Assembly: GCA_008330645.1 (NCBI GenBank)
Contig: VLTN01000001.1
Coordinates: 1 to 64,000, forward strand
DNA from: Cafeteria roenbergensis
Taxonomy: Eukaryota > Sar > Bigyra > Bicosoecida > Cafeteriaceae
Direction of reading: 5' to 3'
DNA length: 64,000 bases
This document shows, one piece after another, positions 30,187 through 40,714 of this stretch (positions are counted from its first letter, which is position 1; each line of letters begins with the position of its first letter). A program made the translations under genes and the position numbers. The notes beneath the pieces were generated by a model. The model was given only the letters and a program-made list of their open reading frames with translations. It had not been told where the DNA came from and did no database searches.

Positions 30187-32475
30187 TCAGGACCATGCCT
30201 GCCGCGAGCGCCCGCCCAGCGGCTGCCTCGCCCCCCTGCCGCGCGGAGCGGGCACCCCGCCCCCGGCAGAGCCGCCCGCCCGGCGCGCGGCGGGCGCGCC
30301 CTGGGAGCCGGTGCGGGGAAGCCACTGGGAGGGGGCGCGCGAGCGCGACGCCGCCGCCGCACGCGGCTGCGCGGAGTGAGCCGACGGGCGGCTGCGACTG
30401 CCGCTGCGCGGCGCGCTCACAGGCGCCCTACCACCGCGGGTGGCGCCCTGCTGGTGCTGCTGGTGCTGGTGCTGGTGCTGGTGCTGGTGCCCGCCGCCGG
30501 CCCGGATGGAACGGACAGCCGCAGCGCCCCTGCCGCTCGCCCTGTGGCCAGCGGTGACAGCCAGCGCTGACACGCTCGGCACTGTGAGGCTCCCCTCGCC
30601 AACCCGGCCGCGCGCTGGGCTGCGCCTGGCAGAGCCGCCGGGTGCCGGGCTGCGCCTGGCAGAGCCGCGGTGCGACACCCGCGAGCCGGTGCTGGAGCCG
30701 GCGGACCGGACGCTGCTGGCTCTGCCGGCGGCTGCTGGAGCCGGCCTTCGTCCCGAGCGCCCCGGCACTGGCGCAGCTGCGGCTCTGCCAGAAGTGGACC
30801 TTCCCGAAGTGGCTCTGCCAGGGCGGGAGCGTCCAGACGCTGCGCTTCGCTCTGAGCGCGCGCCCAGCGAGGCAGCCCCGGCGGAGCGTCCGCTGTTGGT
30901 CCGGCGCGTGCGGGTTGCTGGGGCGGCTGGCTCTGCCCGGCGGCGCCTGCCGGACGGCTCTGCTCGGTGTGCCTGCTCGAACTGCTTCCTGAGGTCGTGG
31001 AACGGCTGGGCGTGTCGCTGGGCGGCCTGTCGCCTGACGCCCTCATGGGCCGCTGAGCGCTGGACGGAGGAGGAGGCTGACTGCCGCATCCGGGACTGCG
31101 TGCGGGCGCGGCGGGTGGATGCGGCCGCCGTGCGAGCGCTGGTGCTGAGGCCCGATCGCCCGCCAGCAGAGGGTCCGGTGCCTGCCCTGCCCCGCGCCGG
31201 CACCGACCTGCCTCGAGACGGCGCCGACGCGCCCATCGACCGCGACGACCCCGCCGCGGCGGCGGCACGGCCAGCGGCGGCGGCCTGTGCCGCGTCTGCC
31301 CTGCGCCGCGTGGCAGCGCGCCGGGCTGCGGTCTTGCCGGCGCGGGCGGCTAGCCATTCCGCCACCACCTCGTCCTGGCCACGGCCTCTGGGCGCCGGCG
31401 CCGCCATTCGGCGCTGCTGCTGCTGCCGCCGCCGCACGCTCTCAAGCTTCCGACGGCTCTGCGCGGCGGCAGCCTCCCGCGCAGCGGCAGTGCCAGCGCG
31501 CGGCGCCGGCCGCCGCAGCTGCCGCCTGCTGCTGCCGCTGACAAGGCTGCCGCCGGCGCCGCCCCCCACGGACCTGGCCCCTACAGAGCGCCCCCCCACA
31601 GAGGATGCCCCGGTGGCACGGTACCTGCCGCTGCTCGCGATGGAGCCGGGCGTCCCAGGCGCCCCCGCCCGCCCGCCCGCGCTCCGCTCTGCCGTCTCGA
31701 GCGCTGCAATGCGAGACTCCAGGTCCACCAGCCGACCCAAGCTCTCCATAGCGCCCCCGCCGCCGCCCCCGCCGCCCGTGAACGACAGGTCTCCGGCAGA
31801 GCCAAGCGTGTCGGCCGCTGCCCACGCGCCCGTCCCGGCCTTGGCCTCCGCGTCCACGTCACCGTCGGCGTCGGCGTCACCGTCGGCGCGTGCCAGCGCC
31901 GTCAGGCCGAAGACCGCAGTGGCTCCCCGCTGCTCGTAGTCGGTGAGCGACTTTGGATCCGGCCCCAGCGCCCGCGTCGCCACGGCGAGCTGCTGCCGAC
32001 GCTTGTCCTCCTTGGCTTGCCTGACCAGCCGGCCCTTGAGCATCTGCAGGGTGTCGATGTGCTGGGCGACCTCCGCCTCGAGGCGGCGCTGCTTCTCCTC
32101 CTCGCGCTGCCGGAAGGCCTCCAGGAAGGCGTCGTCCACCTCGAGCGGCTTGGCCTGCTCGTCGGCGACAATTGCCTGCAGCCAGGCCGCGCGCTCAGGG
32201 TCACCCGCGGGCCGCGCCGCCGAACGGTCGCGGTCGCGGCCCTTGACGCGCTTTGTGCGGATGATTGCGGCCTTCAGGGCGGACTCGTTGGCCAGCTTGT
32301 GCCAGTGCAGCAGCTTCAGCTCGTCCTCGAGCTGCCGAATCGAGGTCGGCACGTTCGCCGCGGGGGCCGATGGGACGGGCCCGAAGCTGTCCTGGCCGCC
32401 CCCATTGGCCGCGTCCAGCTCGGCCAGCCACTGGTCGTATTGCGGCGGGTCAACCCTCCCCCTGCCGGCCGCCAT
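30187..32475 (-). CDS. unidentified coiled-coil protein with long Arg/Ser/Ala-rich tail
   Basis: The ATG at 32475 (MAAGRGRVDPPQYDQWLAEL) gives 762 residues; the frame is open further upstream but loses protein character. Residues 5-190 look ordered and helical: QYDQWLAELDAA, IRQLEDELKLLHWHKLANES, then a charged coiled coil (FRQREEEKQRRLEAEVAQHI). The rest is basic and disordered, rich in R, S, A and G, with tandem GSARRSPAPG-type repeats and a His-Gln run (HQHQHQHQHQ, about 30455-30495 on the plus strand). The basic tail could bind microtubules or nucleic acid, but no family was recognised. It is head-to-head with the LRR gene (285 bp). Confidence 0.65.
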   Translation of the reverse strand: MAAGRGRVDPPQYDQWLAELDAANGGGQDSFGPVPSAPAANVPTSIRQLEDELKLLHWHKLANESALKAAIIRTKRVKGRDRDRSAARPAGDPERAAWLQAIVADEQAKPLEVDDAFLEAFRQREEEKQRRLEAEVAQHIDTLQMLKGRLVRQAKEDKRRQQLAVATRALGPDPKSLTDYEQRGATAVFGLTALARADGDADADGDVDAEAKAGTGAWAAADTLGSAGDLSFTGGGGGGGGAMESLGRLVDLESRIAALETAERSAGGRAGAPGTPGSIASSGRYRATGASSVGGRSVGARSVGGGAGGSLVSGSSRRQLRRPAPRAGTAAAREAAAAQSRRKLESVRRRQQQQRRMAAPAPRGRGQDEVVAEWLAARAGKTAARRAATRRRADAAQAAAAGRAAAAAGSSRSMGASAPSRGRSVPARGRAGTGPSAGGRSGLSTSARTAAASTRRARTQSRMRQSASSSVQRSAAHEGVRRQAAQRHAQPFHDLRKQFEQAHRAEPSGRRRRAEPAAPATRTRRTNSGRSAGAASLGARSERSAASGRSRPGRATSGRSTSGRAAAAPVPGRSGRRPAPAAAGRASSVRSAGSSTGSRVSHRGSARRSPAPGGSARRSPARGRVGEGSLTVPSVSALAVTAGHRASGRGAAAVRSIRAGGGHQHQHQHQHQQHQQGATRGGRAPVSAPRSGSRSRPSAHSAQPRAAAASRSRAPSQWLPRTGSQGAPAARRAGGSAGGGVPAPRGRGARQPLGGRSRQAWS

Positions 32476-32760
32476 GCTGCCGGTGCCGGCGCTGCGCGCA
32501 GCAGGCTCGGACCGGTCGCCGCCAAGCGAGCTGGAGACCGGGCGGCCCTCGCGAGGACCACGGCCCAGCACAGGGGGCGCAGTCGGTCTTCGCTTTGCGC
32601 TGCTGGCGGCCCTGGCCTGCGAGCGCGGAGCCGAGTGGCGTGCTCCAACGTGCCGCTGCGGTTGCTCTGCCCGCAACGGGCTGGTGCCGGCGCCACAGCG
32701 CGTTGCCACCCCGCTGCCCGCTCCCGGCAGGGCCTGACCCCGCTCCCCGCCCTCGGAGCC
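32476..32760. promoter_or_regulatory. shared divergent promoter region, coiled-coil protein / LRR protein
   Basis: 285 bp between divergent start codons; no TATA box seen. Confidence 0.45.
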
Positions 32761-34079
32761 ATGTCCGGCCCCAGCCGGCTTGCAGACCTCGACATCGCAG
32801 GCGGCGTCCCGGACATGCACGGCTGGGACCTCAACAAGTCCCTGAAGCCGCTCTTGCAGGAGCTCGGGTTTGTTGCGCCGCCCATCAAGTCCGATGCCAT
32901 CAAGGAGCTCAGGGTGAGGCGCGGCCCGTCGCCGCAGTGCGCGCTCGCCTTGGGCCTGGGCGGCCACCCGCGATCGGGCGCGCGTGCTGCCTGCGGGGCA
33001 AGCCGCCTCGGCCGGCGAGGGCTCCTGCGACTGCCGTGCTGGCCTCGACGCTCGCCTCGCTGCCCGCGCAGAAGCAACTGCCCGGCTGGTTCGCCGAGCA
33101 GCGAGAGAAGCGCGCCCGTGAGAACGACGAGCGCCGCGCGGAGCTGCGCAAGCAGGAGGAGAAGGAGAAGCTGTTGCGCGCCGCAGCGCGGAAGAAGGCC
33201 GAGGAGGACAAGGCGCTCTCCGACGACGCGGCCCTGCGCTTCTGGGTGGCGCTCACCCGCGCCAACAGCACCCCCGCGGACGTGCAGCTGCGCCTGCAGG
33301 GCCCCGTGTCCGTGCGGGCCTGGTGCCGCTGGCTCGCCGCCTGCACCTCCGTGCGCTCGTTGGACCTCTCCTCCCACTCGCTGCGCGACGACGTGGGGGT
33401 GGAGCTCGCCGGGGCCCTGGCCAAGAACGACGGCCTCCTGTCCTTGGACCTCTCGGGGAACCTCCTCGGGCCAGGGTCGCTGGCGGCGCTGAGCGACGCG
33501 CTGAGGACGAACACGTCGCTGCGCACGCTCACGCTGGACGACAACCCCCTCTGCGCGGGGGACCCGAGCGGTTTCGAGGAGCTGGGCGACGCGCTGAGGA
33601 CGAACTCCTCGCTGACGTCGCTGTCGCTGTTTCGCACCTCGCCCATGGAGCGGGGGGGCCACGCGCTAGCGGCGGGCGTGGAGGGGAGCGCCAGCCTGCT
33701 GCGGCTGCAGCTGGCGCCCGTGGACGGCGTGTCGGTGGAGGACGCGGTGGTCATGCGGGCCAGCCTGGGCCGAAACCACGCGCGCCTGAGGGAGAAGCTG
33801 CTCGTGGAGCGCGCCGAGCGGGCGGCAGCGCGGCGCGCGGCGGCGGAGCGCAGCGCCGCAGAGGCCGCCGCCGAGGCAACCCACCGCAAGGAGGCTTGGG
33901 TGGAGGAGCAGAGGCGCGCGCGCGAGCTGCACTTTGCGCAGATGGAGCGCGAAGAGTACCTGGCCGAGGAGCGCGCGCGCCAGGAGCGCGAGCTCGCGGC
34001 CAGGCCGTGGATCGAGCAGATGCGCGCCGCCAAGGCCAAGGAGGCGGCCAAGGGCGCCAAGAAGAAGGCCAAGAAGTGA
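32761..34079 (+). CDS. leucine-rich-repeat coiled-coil protein
   Basis: Exons 32761-32913 and 33072-34079, joined over a 158-bp GTGAG/CGCAG intron (phase 0), give 386 residues. Residues 1-51 (WDLNKSLKPLLQELGFVAPP) precede a charged helix (KRARENDERRAELRKQEEKEK). Four or so ribonuclease-inhibitor-type LRRs follow (about residues 105-230: SVRSLDLSSHSLRDDVGVEL, LLSLDLSGNLLGPGSLAALS, SLRTLTLDDNPLC, SLTSLSLF). A long Ala/Arg/Glu coiled coil then ends in a Lys-rich tail (AAKGAKKKAKK). LRR plus coiled coil is common in axonemal and cytoskeletal proteins of flagellates, so a flagellar role is an inference. A strong GT tract follows the stop (34106-34176). Confidence 0.8.
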
Positions 34080-34780
34080 GCCGCGGGCCACGCGAGCACG
34101 TGGTCGAACCAGTGTGCATTGTGCATTGTGCATTGTGCGTGCGTGTGTGCGTGTGTGCGCGCGCGCAAGCGCGTGGCTGCGTTGCGTGTGGCGGCTGGCT
34201 GGCTTGCGGGCACTTGTGCACGAACTGCGCCACTGACGCCGACGCACGCGACCCGACCCGCGCCGCGGGCCTGCTCGCCTGCTGTGCCGTGTGCCGTCCG
34301 GGCCTGGAGAGCGAGCGACCGCGGGCTCGCGGCCGTGCCTCGTTTTGCTGAACCGCCGGAGGTTCGTTGGCCGATGTTCGAAGGCTGGGCATCAGACGCC
34401 GAGTCACGTCCGCCTCTGAGCGCGCGACTCCCGCTGGAGCGCCCTCTGCATGGAGCCGGCAGCCGGAACGGGTCCCCGGCTGCCTTGCTACGGCCAGCGC
34501 CGACCAGGCCCTCCGCCACTTTGGCATGCGGGGCTGCCAGGATGCCGCGAAATCGCGCCTTCAACCGCGCTGGAGTGGCCTGGCCGGAGCAGAGCAGCGC
34601 GCCTGCAGCCCCAGCGCCCGGCTCACGGTCTCGTCGGCACGCGCCCACCCGCCGTTCCTCCTCCCAGCGGGGCCTCCGGGTGCCGGAGCGGCGCCCCAAG
34701 GCGGCACGGCGCTCACAGCCGCCGGCGTTTCGCGAACAGCGCCTGTCCTGCGCATTGCTCGGCCCGCCGAGGTTGCTGTG
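34080..34780. other. intergenic region with GT tract
   Basis: Begins with three GTGCATT units and a GT/GC tract (34106-34176) downstream of the LRR gene. The remaining 600 bp are the 5' flank of the acyltransferase gene, whose frame is open back to 34367 without recognisable protein character. Nothing else seen. Confidence 0.45.
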
Positions 34781-37258
34781 ATGGGTTGCCTTCCTGCTTG
34801 CCTCGGTTCGCGCGGCCCTTGCAGCATCGCGGCGGCGGCAAAGTCCCTGGTGCGCCGCCCCTCTGGATCGATCGGGCTGCTCGACGGCATTCGTGCGCTT
34901 TCCGTGGCCTGGGTCGTCGCCCACCACGCGCTTACCCGGATGGAGGACCTGGGCAAGCCGTTTGCTGACCCCGGCAAGCCCTTTCTGCGCCCGCTGGGCT
35001 TCGACAGCATCATGCTGGCCTGGTACATGGCCCCAGTTCGAATCGGCACTGCCGCGGTCGACCTGTTCTTCCTCCTGTCGGGCTTCCTGATCGCCTACCT
35101 CCTCGGGAGGGAGGTTCGCAAGACTGGTTGCATCAACATCCCGCGCTTCCTCGGTCGCCGCTGGCTGCGGCTCACCCCCGTCTACGCCCTGGTGATCCTG
35201 CTCTTCTCCACGTACGCGTGGCGGTCGTGCTTCACGTGGGGGTGGACGAACCTGTTGTTCATCAACAACTTTGTGGGCCCGCAGATGTTTCAAGGGGTGG
35301 GCGAGCACGGGCCCAACAGCGAGCAGGCCGGGTGCATGGGCCACTCGTGGTCCATCGCAGTGGAGTTCCAGATGTACCTGGCCTCTCCGCCCCTGGTGCT
35401 CGCGATGCACCGGCTGGGGCGCCTGCACTGGCTCGTGCCAGCGGTCGGCACGGCGGCCAGCGCCTGGCTGCGGTGGCGCGCCTGGGCGGCGGACAACGAC
35501 CACGACGCGCTGGAGCTGGCGGCCTACAACAAGCCCCTCACGCGCTTCTCGCCCTACCTCGCCGGGATGGAGGTGGCATTCCTCCTGGGGCCAGCCATTG
35601 ACGCGGCCGGCGCGCGGCAAAAAGCCCTTCAAGCCCGCCGCGGGGCCGCCACGGACCAATCGCGGGCGGTGCCTGCATCCGGAGGCAGCTCGGGCGCGGC
35701 CCTGGCGGAGCGCGGAGTCGCGGCAGAGCCCCTGCGATCCCGAGCGGGGCACGCCGACATCCCAACGACAAGCGCCGCTCCGATCGGCGCTGAGCTAGCA
35801 GAGCCCGAAGCCGAGGGCTCTGCCCTCCCCCGCGCGCCGGACTCGCCAGCGCCCTCCTCGCCCTCGCAGGGTTCCGCCGCAGACGCGGAGCCCCCCGCCA
35901 TCGGCGCCTCGCCGCCTGCGCTGGGCAGCAGCGCGTCCCGCCTGCAGGCGCCCGCGGCCGCCTCCGCCTCCGCAGCCGCCACTCCGGCGCGCGAGGCCGC
36001 CGCATCGGGGGCGAACCCCGCTCTCCCCCCGCGCGCGGCGGTGCCCTGCGGGGCGCTGGCCCCGCTCTGCTACTGGACGGGCGTGGCCGGCTGGCTGGCG
36101 GGCTCCTTCGCGTCCTCCGGCCCTGTGCTCGGCGCCCTGCTGGACCCGATGGTGTTCAACGCCGCCAAGCAAGCGGACTCCACGGCGGTGGGGCTGGCCT
36201 TCGCTCTCTTCAGACCGCTGTTCGGCGCGCTCACGGCGATGGCGCTGTTTGGGCTCGTCGTGGCGCGGCTGGACGACGACGAGGACAAGGAGGCCGCAGC
36301 CCTGGGGGCGCGCCAGGCAGCGCACCACGAGGGTGTTCCCTTCGACGGCGAACCGCGTGGGGCGGCAGAGCAGCGCGTGGACGTGTCGCTTGGGCGGCAG
36401 AGAGCAAGCGCGGAGCCCGGGGCGGCGGCAGGCACGGAGGCCGCGCCTCCTGGGACCCCGCCCCTCCAGGAGCGGCCCGTTGGACAGGAGCCGCACGCGC
36501 CGCCGTCTGAGGGCGGGTGCCAGCACCGCGGGAGGCCCACCCTGCGCGGCGTCCCGGACTCTGCCGGCCCGCCCTCGCGCGCCTTCGCCCTCCCCGCCGA
36601 GTCGCGGCGCGCCCCCCGCCCATCGGCAGCCGCCTCCCCCGCTGCCGGCGCGGCCACGGCGGCCTCTGCCCGCGAAATCGTGTCTCTCCTCGCCAGAGGC
36701 CGCGCCGCCCGGCGCCCCAGCGATTGCGACAGCGGCTCCTCCGTCAGCGGCGGGGCCGATAGCCGCGCCTCCGAGCTGGGGTCCGAGCCTGCCCTCCGCG
36801 CTCCGCAGCGCGTGCGTTGGGACCCGCTGCCGTGCTGCCCTGCGTGGGCCTGCGGGCGCTGGCCAGCCAGCGGCCGGGGCCTCGGATCCTTCCTGGAGCA
36901 GTGGTGGCTCGTGCCCCTCGCCAGGCTGGGGTACACCGTCTACCTGGTCCACATGCCCATCATCTTCGGCTGCGGCGCGCTGCTGGCAGTGGCGCACGAC
37001 GATGGCGAGGCGGCCTTGTGGGCAAAGTTCATGTTCGTCTGTGCTCTCACGCTCGTGGCATCGATGGCCCTGGCCTTTGTCATCTACACCCTTGTTGAGC
37101 GGCCGTGCAACGAGAGCCGCGAGCGCTGCTGGTGCCTGCGCTCGGGGCCGGCGGCGACGCCCTCCGCATTGCAGCTCCGACTCGACCCAGTGGCCGCCCT
37201 CGCTCGCCCTTGCGCCTTCAAGAGCGCGTCGGCGCCAGCCAGCGCTAGTAAAGTTTAG
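34781..37258 (+). CDS. acyltransferase-3 family membrane protein with large internal disordered insert
   Basis: The ATG at 34781 (MGCLPACLG) gives 825 residues in one exon. Acyltransferase-3 proteins (OafA/NRF-6 type) move acyl groups across or at membranes with about ten membrane spans. The family signature is clear: LDGIRALSVAWVVAHHAL (about residues 34-51), then VDLFFLLSGFLIAYLLGREV, RFLGRRWLRLTPVYALVILL, and MGHSWSIAVEFQMYL with the conserved W-S-x-x-x-E. The last spans lie at about 700-790 (LARLGYTVYLVHMPIIFGCG, LVASMALAFVIYTLVERPCN). About 410 residues of Ala/Pro/Ser-rich disorder (roughly 279-690), holding only two hydrophobic stretches near 430-490, split the core. Met-Gly-Cys at the start could be myristoylated and palmitoylated. 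The acyl substrate cannot be told. Confidence 0.88.
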   Translation: MGCLPACLGSRGPCSIAAAAKSLVRRPSGSIGLLDGIRALSVAWVVAHHALTRMEDLGKPFADPGKPFLRPLGFDSIMLAWYMAPVRIGTAAVDLFFLLSGFLIAYLLGREVRKTGCINIPRFLGRRWLRLTPVYALVILLFSTYAWRSCFTWGWTNLLFINNFVGPQMFQGVGEHGPNSEQAGCMGHSWSIAVEFQMYLASPPLVLAMHRLGRLHWLVPAVGTAASAWLRWRAWAADNDHDALELAAYNKPLTRFSPYLAGMEVAFLLGPAIDAAGARQKALQARRGAATDQSRAVPASGGSSGAALAERGVAAEPLRSRAGHADIPTTSAAPIGAELAEPEAEGSALPRAPDSPAPSSPSQGSAADAEPPAIGASPPALGSSASRLQAPAAASASAAATPAREAAASGANPALPPRAAVPCGALAPLCYWTGVAGWLAGSFASSGPVLGALLDPMVFNAAKQADSTAVGLAFALFRPLFGALTAMALFGLVVARLDDDEDKEAAALGARQAAHHEGVPFDGEPRGAAEQRVDVSLGRQRASAEPGAAAGTEAAPPGTPPLQERPVGQEPHAPPSEGGCQHRGRPTLRGVPDSAGPPSRAFALPAESRRAPRPSAAASPAAGAATAASAREIVSLLARGRAARRPSDCDSGSSVSGGADSRASELGSEPALRAPQRVRWDPLPCCPAWACGRWPASGRGLGSFLEQWWLVPLARLGYTVYLVHMPIIFGCGALLAVAHDDGEAALWAKFMFVCALTLVASMALAFVIYTLVERPCNESRERCWCLRSGPAATPSALQLRLDPVAALARPCAFKSASAPASASKV

Positions 37259-37432
37259 GCTTGCAGGCTTGCTGCCTCTTCCACGCTTGATGCTTTGAGA
37301 CAGAAGGCTGTGTGGTTGCATCGTCGCCAATTCCGCATTGCCGCCCGCGCCGTCCAGCTCTGCCGGCAGGGGAGGTCGCTTGCGGCCGCGCGCGCACTCG
37401 CCGCAGGCCCGAGCAGGCGGGTCGGCAGCAGA

Positions 37433-38775
37433 ATGGACGCGATGCCAGCGGCACCAGTGCCCTCAGGCCAGGAGGAGGCGCCCGCTGCCGCTCCTGCAGC
37501 TGTGCCGGAGGCCGAGCTGGCGGCTGCCGTGGCGGCAGAGGTTGCCGTCGCCGATCTGAGCTCCCTGGTGCTGAAGACGCTGCGTGGGCTCGTGGAAACC
37601 AGGCTGGGTGTGCCTGCTGGCACGCTCAAGGGCCAGCGAGACGAGTTCAAGGCGCTGGCGCTGCAGTGCGTCGCCGCGCGGCAGGCCGACCAGGCTGGCG
37701 CAAGCGCGTCGTCCGACAGCGATGACGCCAAGGAGGCCCCAAAGCCCGCTGCGACCAAGCTGCGAGGACGAGCCGCGCCGATGATTCTGATGCCGTCCCT
37801 ACGCGCGCTGCTCAAGGTGGATCGCCTTCCCAGGGCCGAGGTGAGACATGCCCGCTTTGCTCGGCGCGCGCGGCTCCGCTGCCCTGCGCCCGGCCGCAAG
37901 GGCGTGCCCGCCACCGGTCTCCGCGACGAGTGTGGCCTGCTTCGCAGATCACCAAGCGGATCTGGGCGATGATCCGCGAGCGAGACCTGCCCAAGCGCGG
38001 CGGCGCAGCAGTGCTGGACGCAGAGCTGGCGACCGCGCTCGGGCGCAAAACCGTGTCCTTCAAGACGATGGGACGCACGATCGAGGGGCTGGTGAAGAGC
38101 GCTCGCCACCTGGTGGGCTACGACGCCGACGGCAACTGGGTGGGCGACGCAGCTGCGGCGTCAGGCAGCGGCTCCGATGACTCGGACGACGGCAGCGGGG
38201 AGGAGGAGGAGGAGGACGACGACGACGACTCAGACGACGATGCAAAGGCGCCCCGCGCCGCCAGCTCCAGGGCGAACGGGCGGGCTGCCAAGCGGGGCCG
38301 GGCCGGGGCCGGGACGGCAGCGGCGGCCGCGCCCGCGAAGCGTGCCAAGAGCAAGGCTGGCGGGCTGGCGGGCGGCGCCGTGGTCCTGAACGACGAGTTG
38401 GCTCGGCTCACCGGCGCCCGGGTCACGTCGCGGTCGCAGATCTCCAAGTGGCTGTGGAGCCGTATCCGCGCGAGAGGGTTGCAGAACCCGGGTGACAGGC
38501 GCAAGGTCACGTACGACGAGGAGCTTGCCGCGGCGCTGAAGAGCAAGGCCGGGACCATCTTCACCATGAACAGACACATATCCAACGCAGTGAGGAAGGC
38601 CACGCCGGAGGAGGCGGAGGAGGCGGTTGCCGAGCTGCGGATGGAGGCGGCGCCGGACGCCGCTGGCCAGAGCGACGTCGAGAACCAAGGCGACGGCGAG
38701 GACGACGGCGAGGGCGACGGCGACGCCGCCGGCGGGAGCGACGCTGGGGACGTTGGCGCGGCCGCGGCCGAGTGA
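37433..38775 (+). CDS. DEK-C/SWIB domain chromatin protein
   Basis: Exons 37433-37840 and 37948-38775 (107-bp GTGAG/CGCAG intron, phase 0) give 411 residues. SWIB domains occur in SWI/SNF-associated chromatin proteins. SWIB 1 (about residues 115-185) is completed only by the splice: LMPSLRALLKVDRLPRAE joins ITKRIWAMIRERDLPKRGGA. SWIB 2 (about 262-340) holds ISKWLWSRIRARGLQNPGDR followed by VTYDEELAAALKSKAG. An N-terminal helical region (LRGLVETRLGVPAG, about 48-80) resembles a DEK-C fold. The domains are linked by an acidic stretch of D and E and by basic AAKRGRAGAG-type nuclear-localisation-like segments; the C-terminus is acidic. A nuclear, chromatin-related role is inferred from the family. 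A GT tract follows at 38875-38910. Confidence 0.87.
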
Positions 38776-39122
38776 GCGTCTCTGCGGCGCCGAGCCGAAC
38801 CGACCGTCCGTCCGCTCAGCGGGGCGGGGCGGGTGCGGGTGCGGGTGCGGGGCGAAGTGCCGCACCACAATCCTTGCGTGTGTGGGTGTTTGCGTGCGTG
38901 GGTGTGCCTGGCATTGCGTGGCTCTTGGACCAACCAGCCCTGGTATGAAACACTGCGCGCGGGCGGGCGGGCAGTCATCCCGGGCCACCGGCGGCACGCA
39001 CCTGCCCGCATACTCGCGCCACACACGCACATGCACACCACACACAAAAGAACCGCTGAGGGCGCCAAGGGCGCCTCGAGACGTCGCCCGGGCTGGCCGA
39101 TCACGCCCCCATCTCGCGCCCA
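38776..39122. other. convergent intergenic region with opposing GT tracts
   Basis: A GGGTGC-type repeat (38830-38852) and a GT tract (38875-38910) serve the plus-strand gene. A CA tract (39020-39048), GT-rich on the minus strand, lies downstream of the minus-strand gene. The mirror arrangement is clear here. Confidence 0.55.
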
Positions 39123-40388
39123 TCACTGCCGAGCCTCCCGTGCAGCACTGGCAGCCAGCCGCGAAAGCGCGCCCGTGGCCCGGGCGCTGCCCCCCGCAGC
39201 GGACGCCGCCAGTCGCTTCACTGCCCGCGTTCCGGCCCGCGGCACCAGCCCCGGCGCGCCCCCCCTCCAGGTGGCGGCAGCGCCCTCCCCCCGCTGCGGC
39301 GCCGCGGCAAGGATCGCCGCCGCCGTCGCCCCCAGCGGGCGCCCAGCAGCGGGCGCGGCGGGAACCCCTGCCGCCTCCATAGCCGCCTGGTCCTGCCGCT
39401 GCAGAGCCACTTCGTCGCTGGCGTAGGAGGAGAAGAAGCCCTGCGGGCCCCCGCGGCCCGACGGGTCGGGGAAGCGCCACTCTCGCTTGCCGTCGCTTGC
39501 GGGGTTGTAGGTGAGGCGGTCTGGCAGAGCCGCCGCCGCCATCCGCCGTGCCTCGTGGGCCGTGGGGGGGCGGTTGTAGGCAAACTCGTGAAACGTGCCC
39601 CCGCTGGGCACGCAAGAGGCCCAGGGCCTGGGGTGCGCGACCGCCTCGGGAGGGGGCTGGTCCTTGGGGCGCGGGATGTCGATGGGGCCGGCGCCGTGCC
39701 CGATGCCGCCCAGCCGAAGCTTGGCAACCGGTTCGACGGGCGCGAAGGACGTGGTGTGGCCGGCCTCGCACCAGGGGGGGCGGCTCGGGGCCTTGCTCTC
39801 GCTGGTGACCGCGGCGGAGCGCCGGCCGCGGCTGCGCTCCGGCTCGGAGCCCCCCAGGCCGTGGGCGGCGCGCGCGATGAGCGAGGCCGAGGGCTTGGAC
39901 GAGTCCCACTGAGGCCGCGAGGCTGGCGCCGAGTCCCGCCCACGGGAGCGGCGCATGCGCCGGGACGCCGTGACAGCGCGGGAACGGACCTCGGCCAGGC
40001 GGCGCTGCTGGGCCTCGGCGGCGCGCGACTTGGTGTCCAGGACGGAGGTTGCAATCGCCTCTGCCTGGCCGCTGTAGCTCGCCAGCCGGCGCTCCTCCGC
40101 GAGGGCCTGCCTGGCGAGGTTGCGCTCCTCGAGCGCCGCGGCGCGCTCTTGCTGCGCGGCCACAGCCGCTGGGTCTGGCCTTCCGAGCGCGTCAGAGTCG
40201 TTGGCCCGCTGGGCGAGCGTTTGCAGCTGCGCGGCCCGGTCGCTGAGCTGCTTCTCTGTCGCAATCAAGCTCGCAAGACGCCGCTCCCGCGCTTGCTCGC
40301 GAGCGGCCGTCTCCTCGCGGGTGCGCTCGATTCGCCGCCGCAGCCGGCGGACCAGCTTGCCGCGGTCCAGCGCGCCGGCGGAGGACAT
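39123..40388 (-). CDS. unidentified coiled-coil protein
   Basis: The ATG at 40388 (MSSAGALDRGKLVRRLRRRI) gives 421 residues. Residues 8-140 form a continuous charged coiled coil (RERRLASLIATEKQLSDRAA, AALEERNLARQALAEERRLA). The middle is Pro/Ser-rich. A better-ordered stretch around residues 255-345 contains GGTFHEFAYNRPPTAHEARR, LTYNPASDGKREWRF and FFSSYASDEVALQ, which looks conserved but is not a family I can name. The C-terminus is Ala-rich. It is head-to-head with the giant IQ/TPR gene (326 bp), and a minus-strand GT tract follows its stop. Confidence 0.7.
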   Translation of the reverse strand: MSSAGALDRGKLVRRLRRRIERTREETAAREQARERRLASLIATEKQLSDRAAQLQTLAQRANDSDALGRPDPAAVAAQQERAAALEERNLARQALAEERRLASYSGQAEAIATSVLDTKSRAAEAQQRRLAEVRSRAVTASRRMRRSRGRDSAPASRPQWDSSKPSASLIARAAHGLGGSEPERSRGRRSAAVTSESKAPSRPPWCEAGHTTSFAPVEPVAKLRLGGIGHGAGPIDIPRPKDQPPPEAVAHPRPWASCVPSGGTFHEFAYNRPPTAHEARRMAAAALPDRLTYNPASDGKREWRFPDPSGRGGPQGFFSSYASDEVALQRQDQAAMEAAGVPAAPAAGRPLGATAAAILAAAPQRGEGAAATWRGGAPGLVPRAGTRAVKRLAASAAGGSARATGALSRLAASAAREARQ

Positions 40389-40714
40389 GGCCTCCGAGCG
40401 GGCGAGCGCACGCCCCTCCCGCGACTCGGACCAAGGTGCTGCGCTGCAGGGTGTGGGGCGCGGAACGGGCCGCTCGACGGGGCGAGCCGGCGGGTTGCAG
40501 TGCGCGTCCCTGCTGGGAGAGGCTTGGCCAGGGCAGAGTTGCTCGTTGACTGCAGCTGCGAGTCGGCGGCCTGTGGCGACTCCGTCGGTTCCTGGCCGAC
40601 CACACAGCCAGCCGCGCGCGGCCCAGCTCTGGCCCGACTGCCCAGGGCCCTGCGGTAAACGGATTTCCTGCCGCCCTTGGCCCAGAGCGCGCAGGCGCCT
40701 GCTGGGGCGGCACC
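40389..40714. promoter_or_regulatory. shared divergent promoter region, coiled-coil protein / IQ-TPR protein
   Basis: 326 bp between the two proposed start codons; no TATA box seen. Confidence 0.4.

Noticed and set aside
32316-35752. Minus-strand frames across the LRR and acyltransferase genes
   Set aside because: No recognisable protein; they cross well-supported exons on the plus strand.
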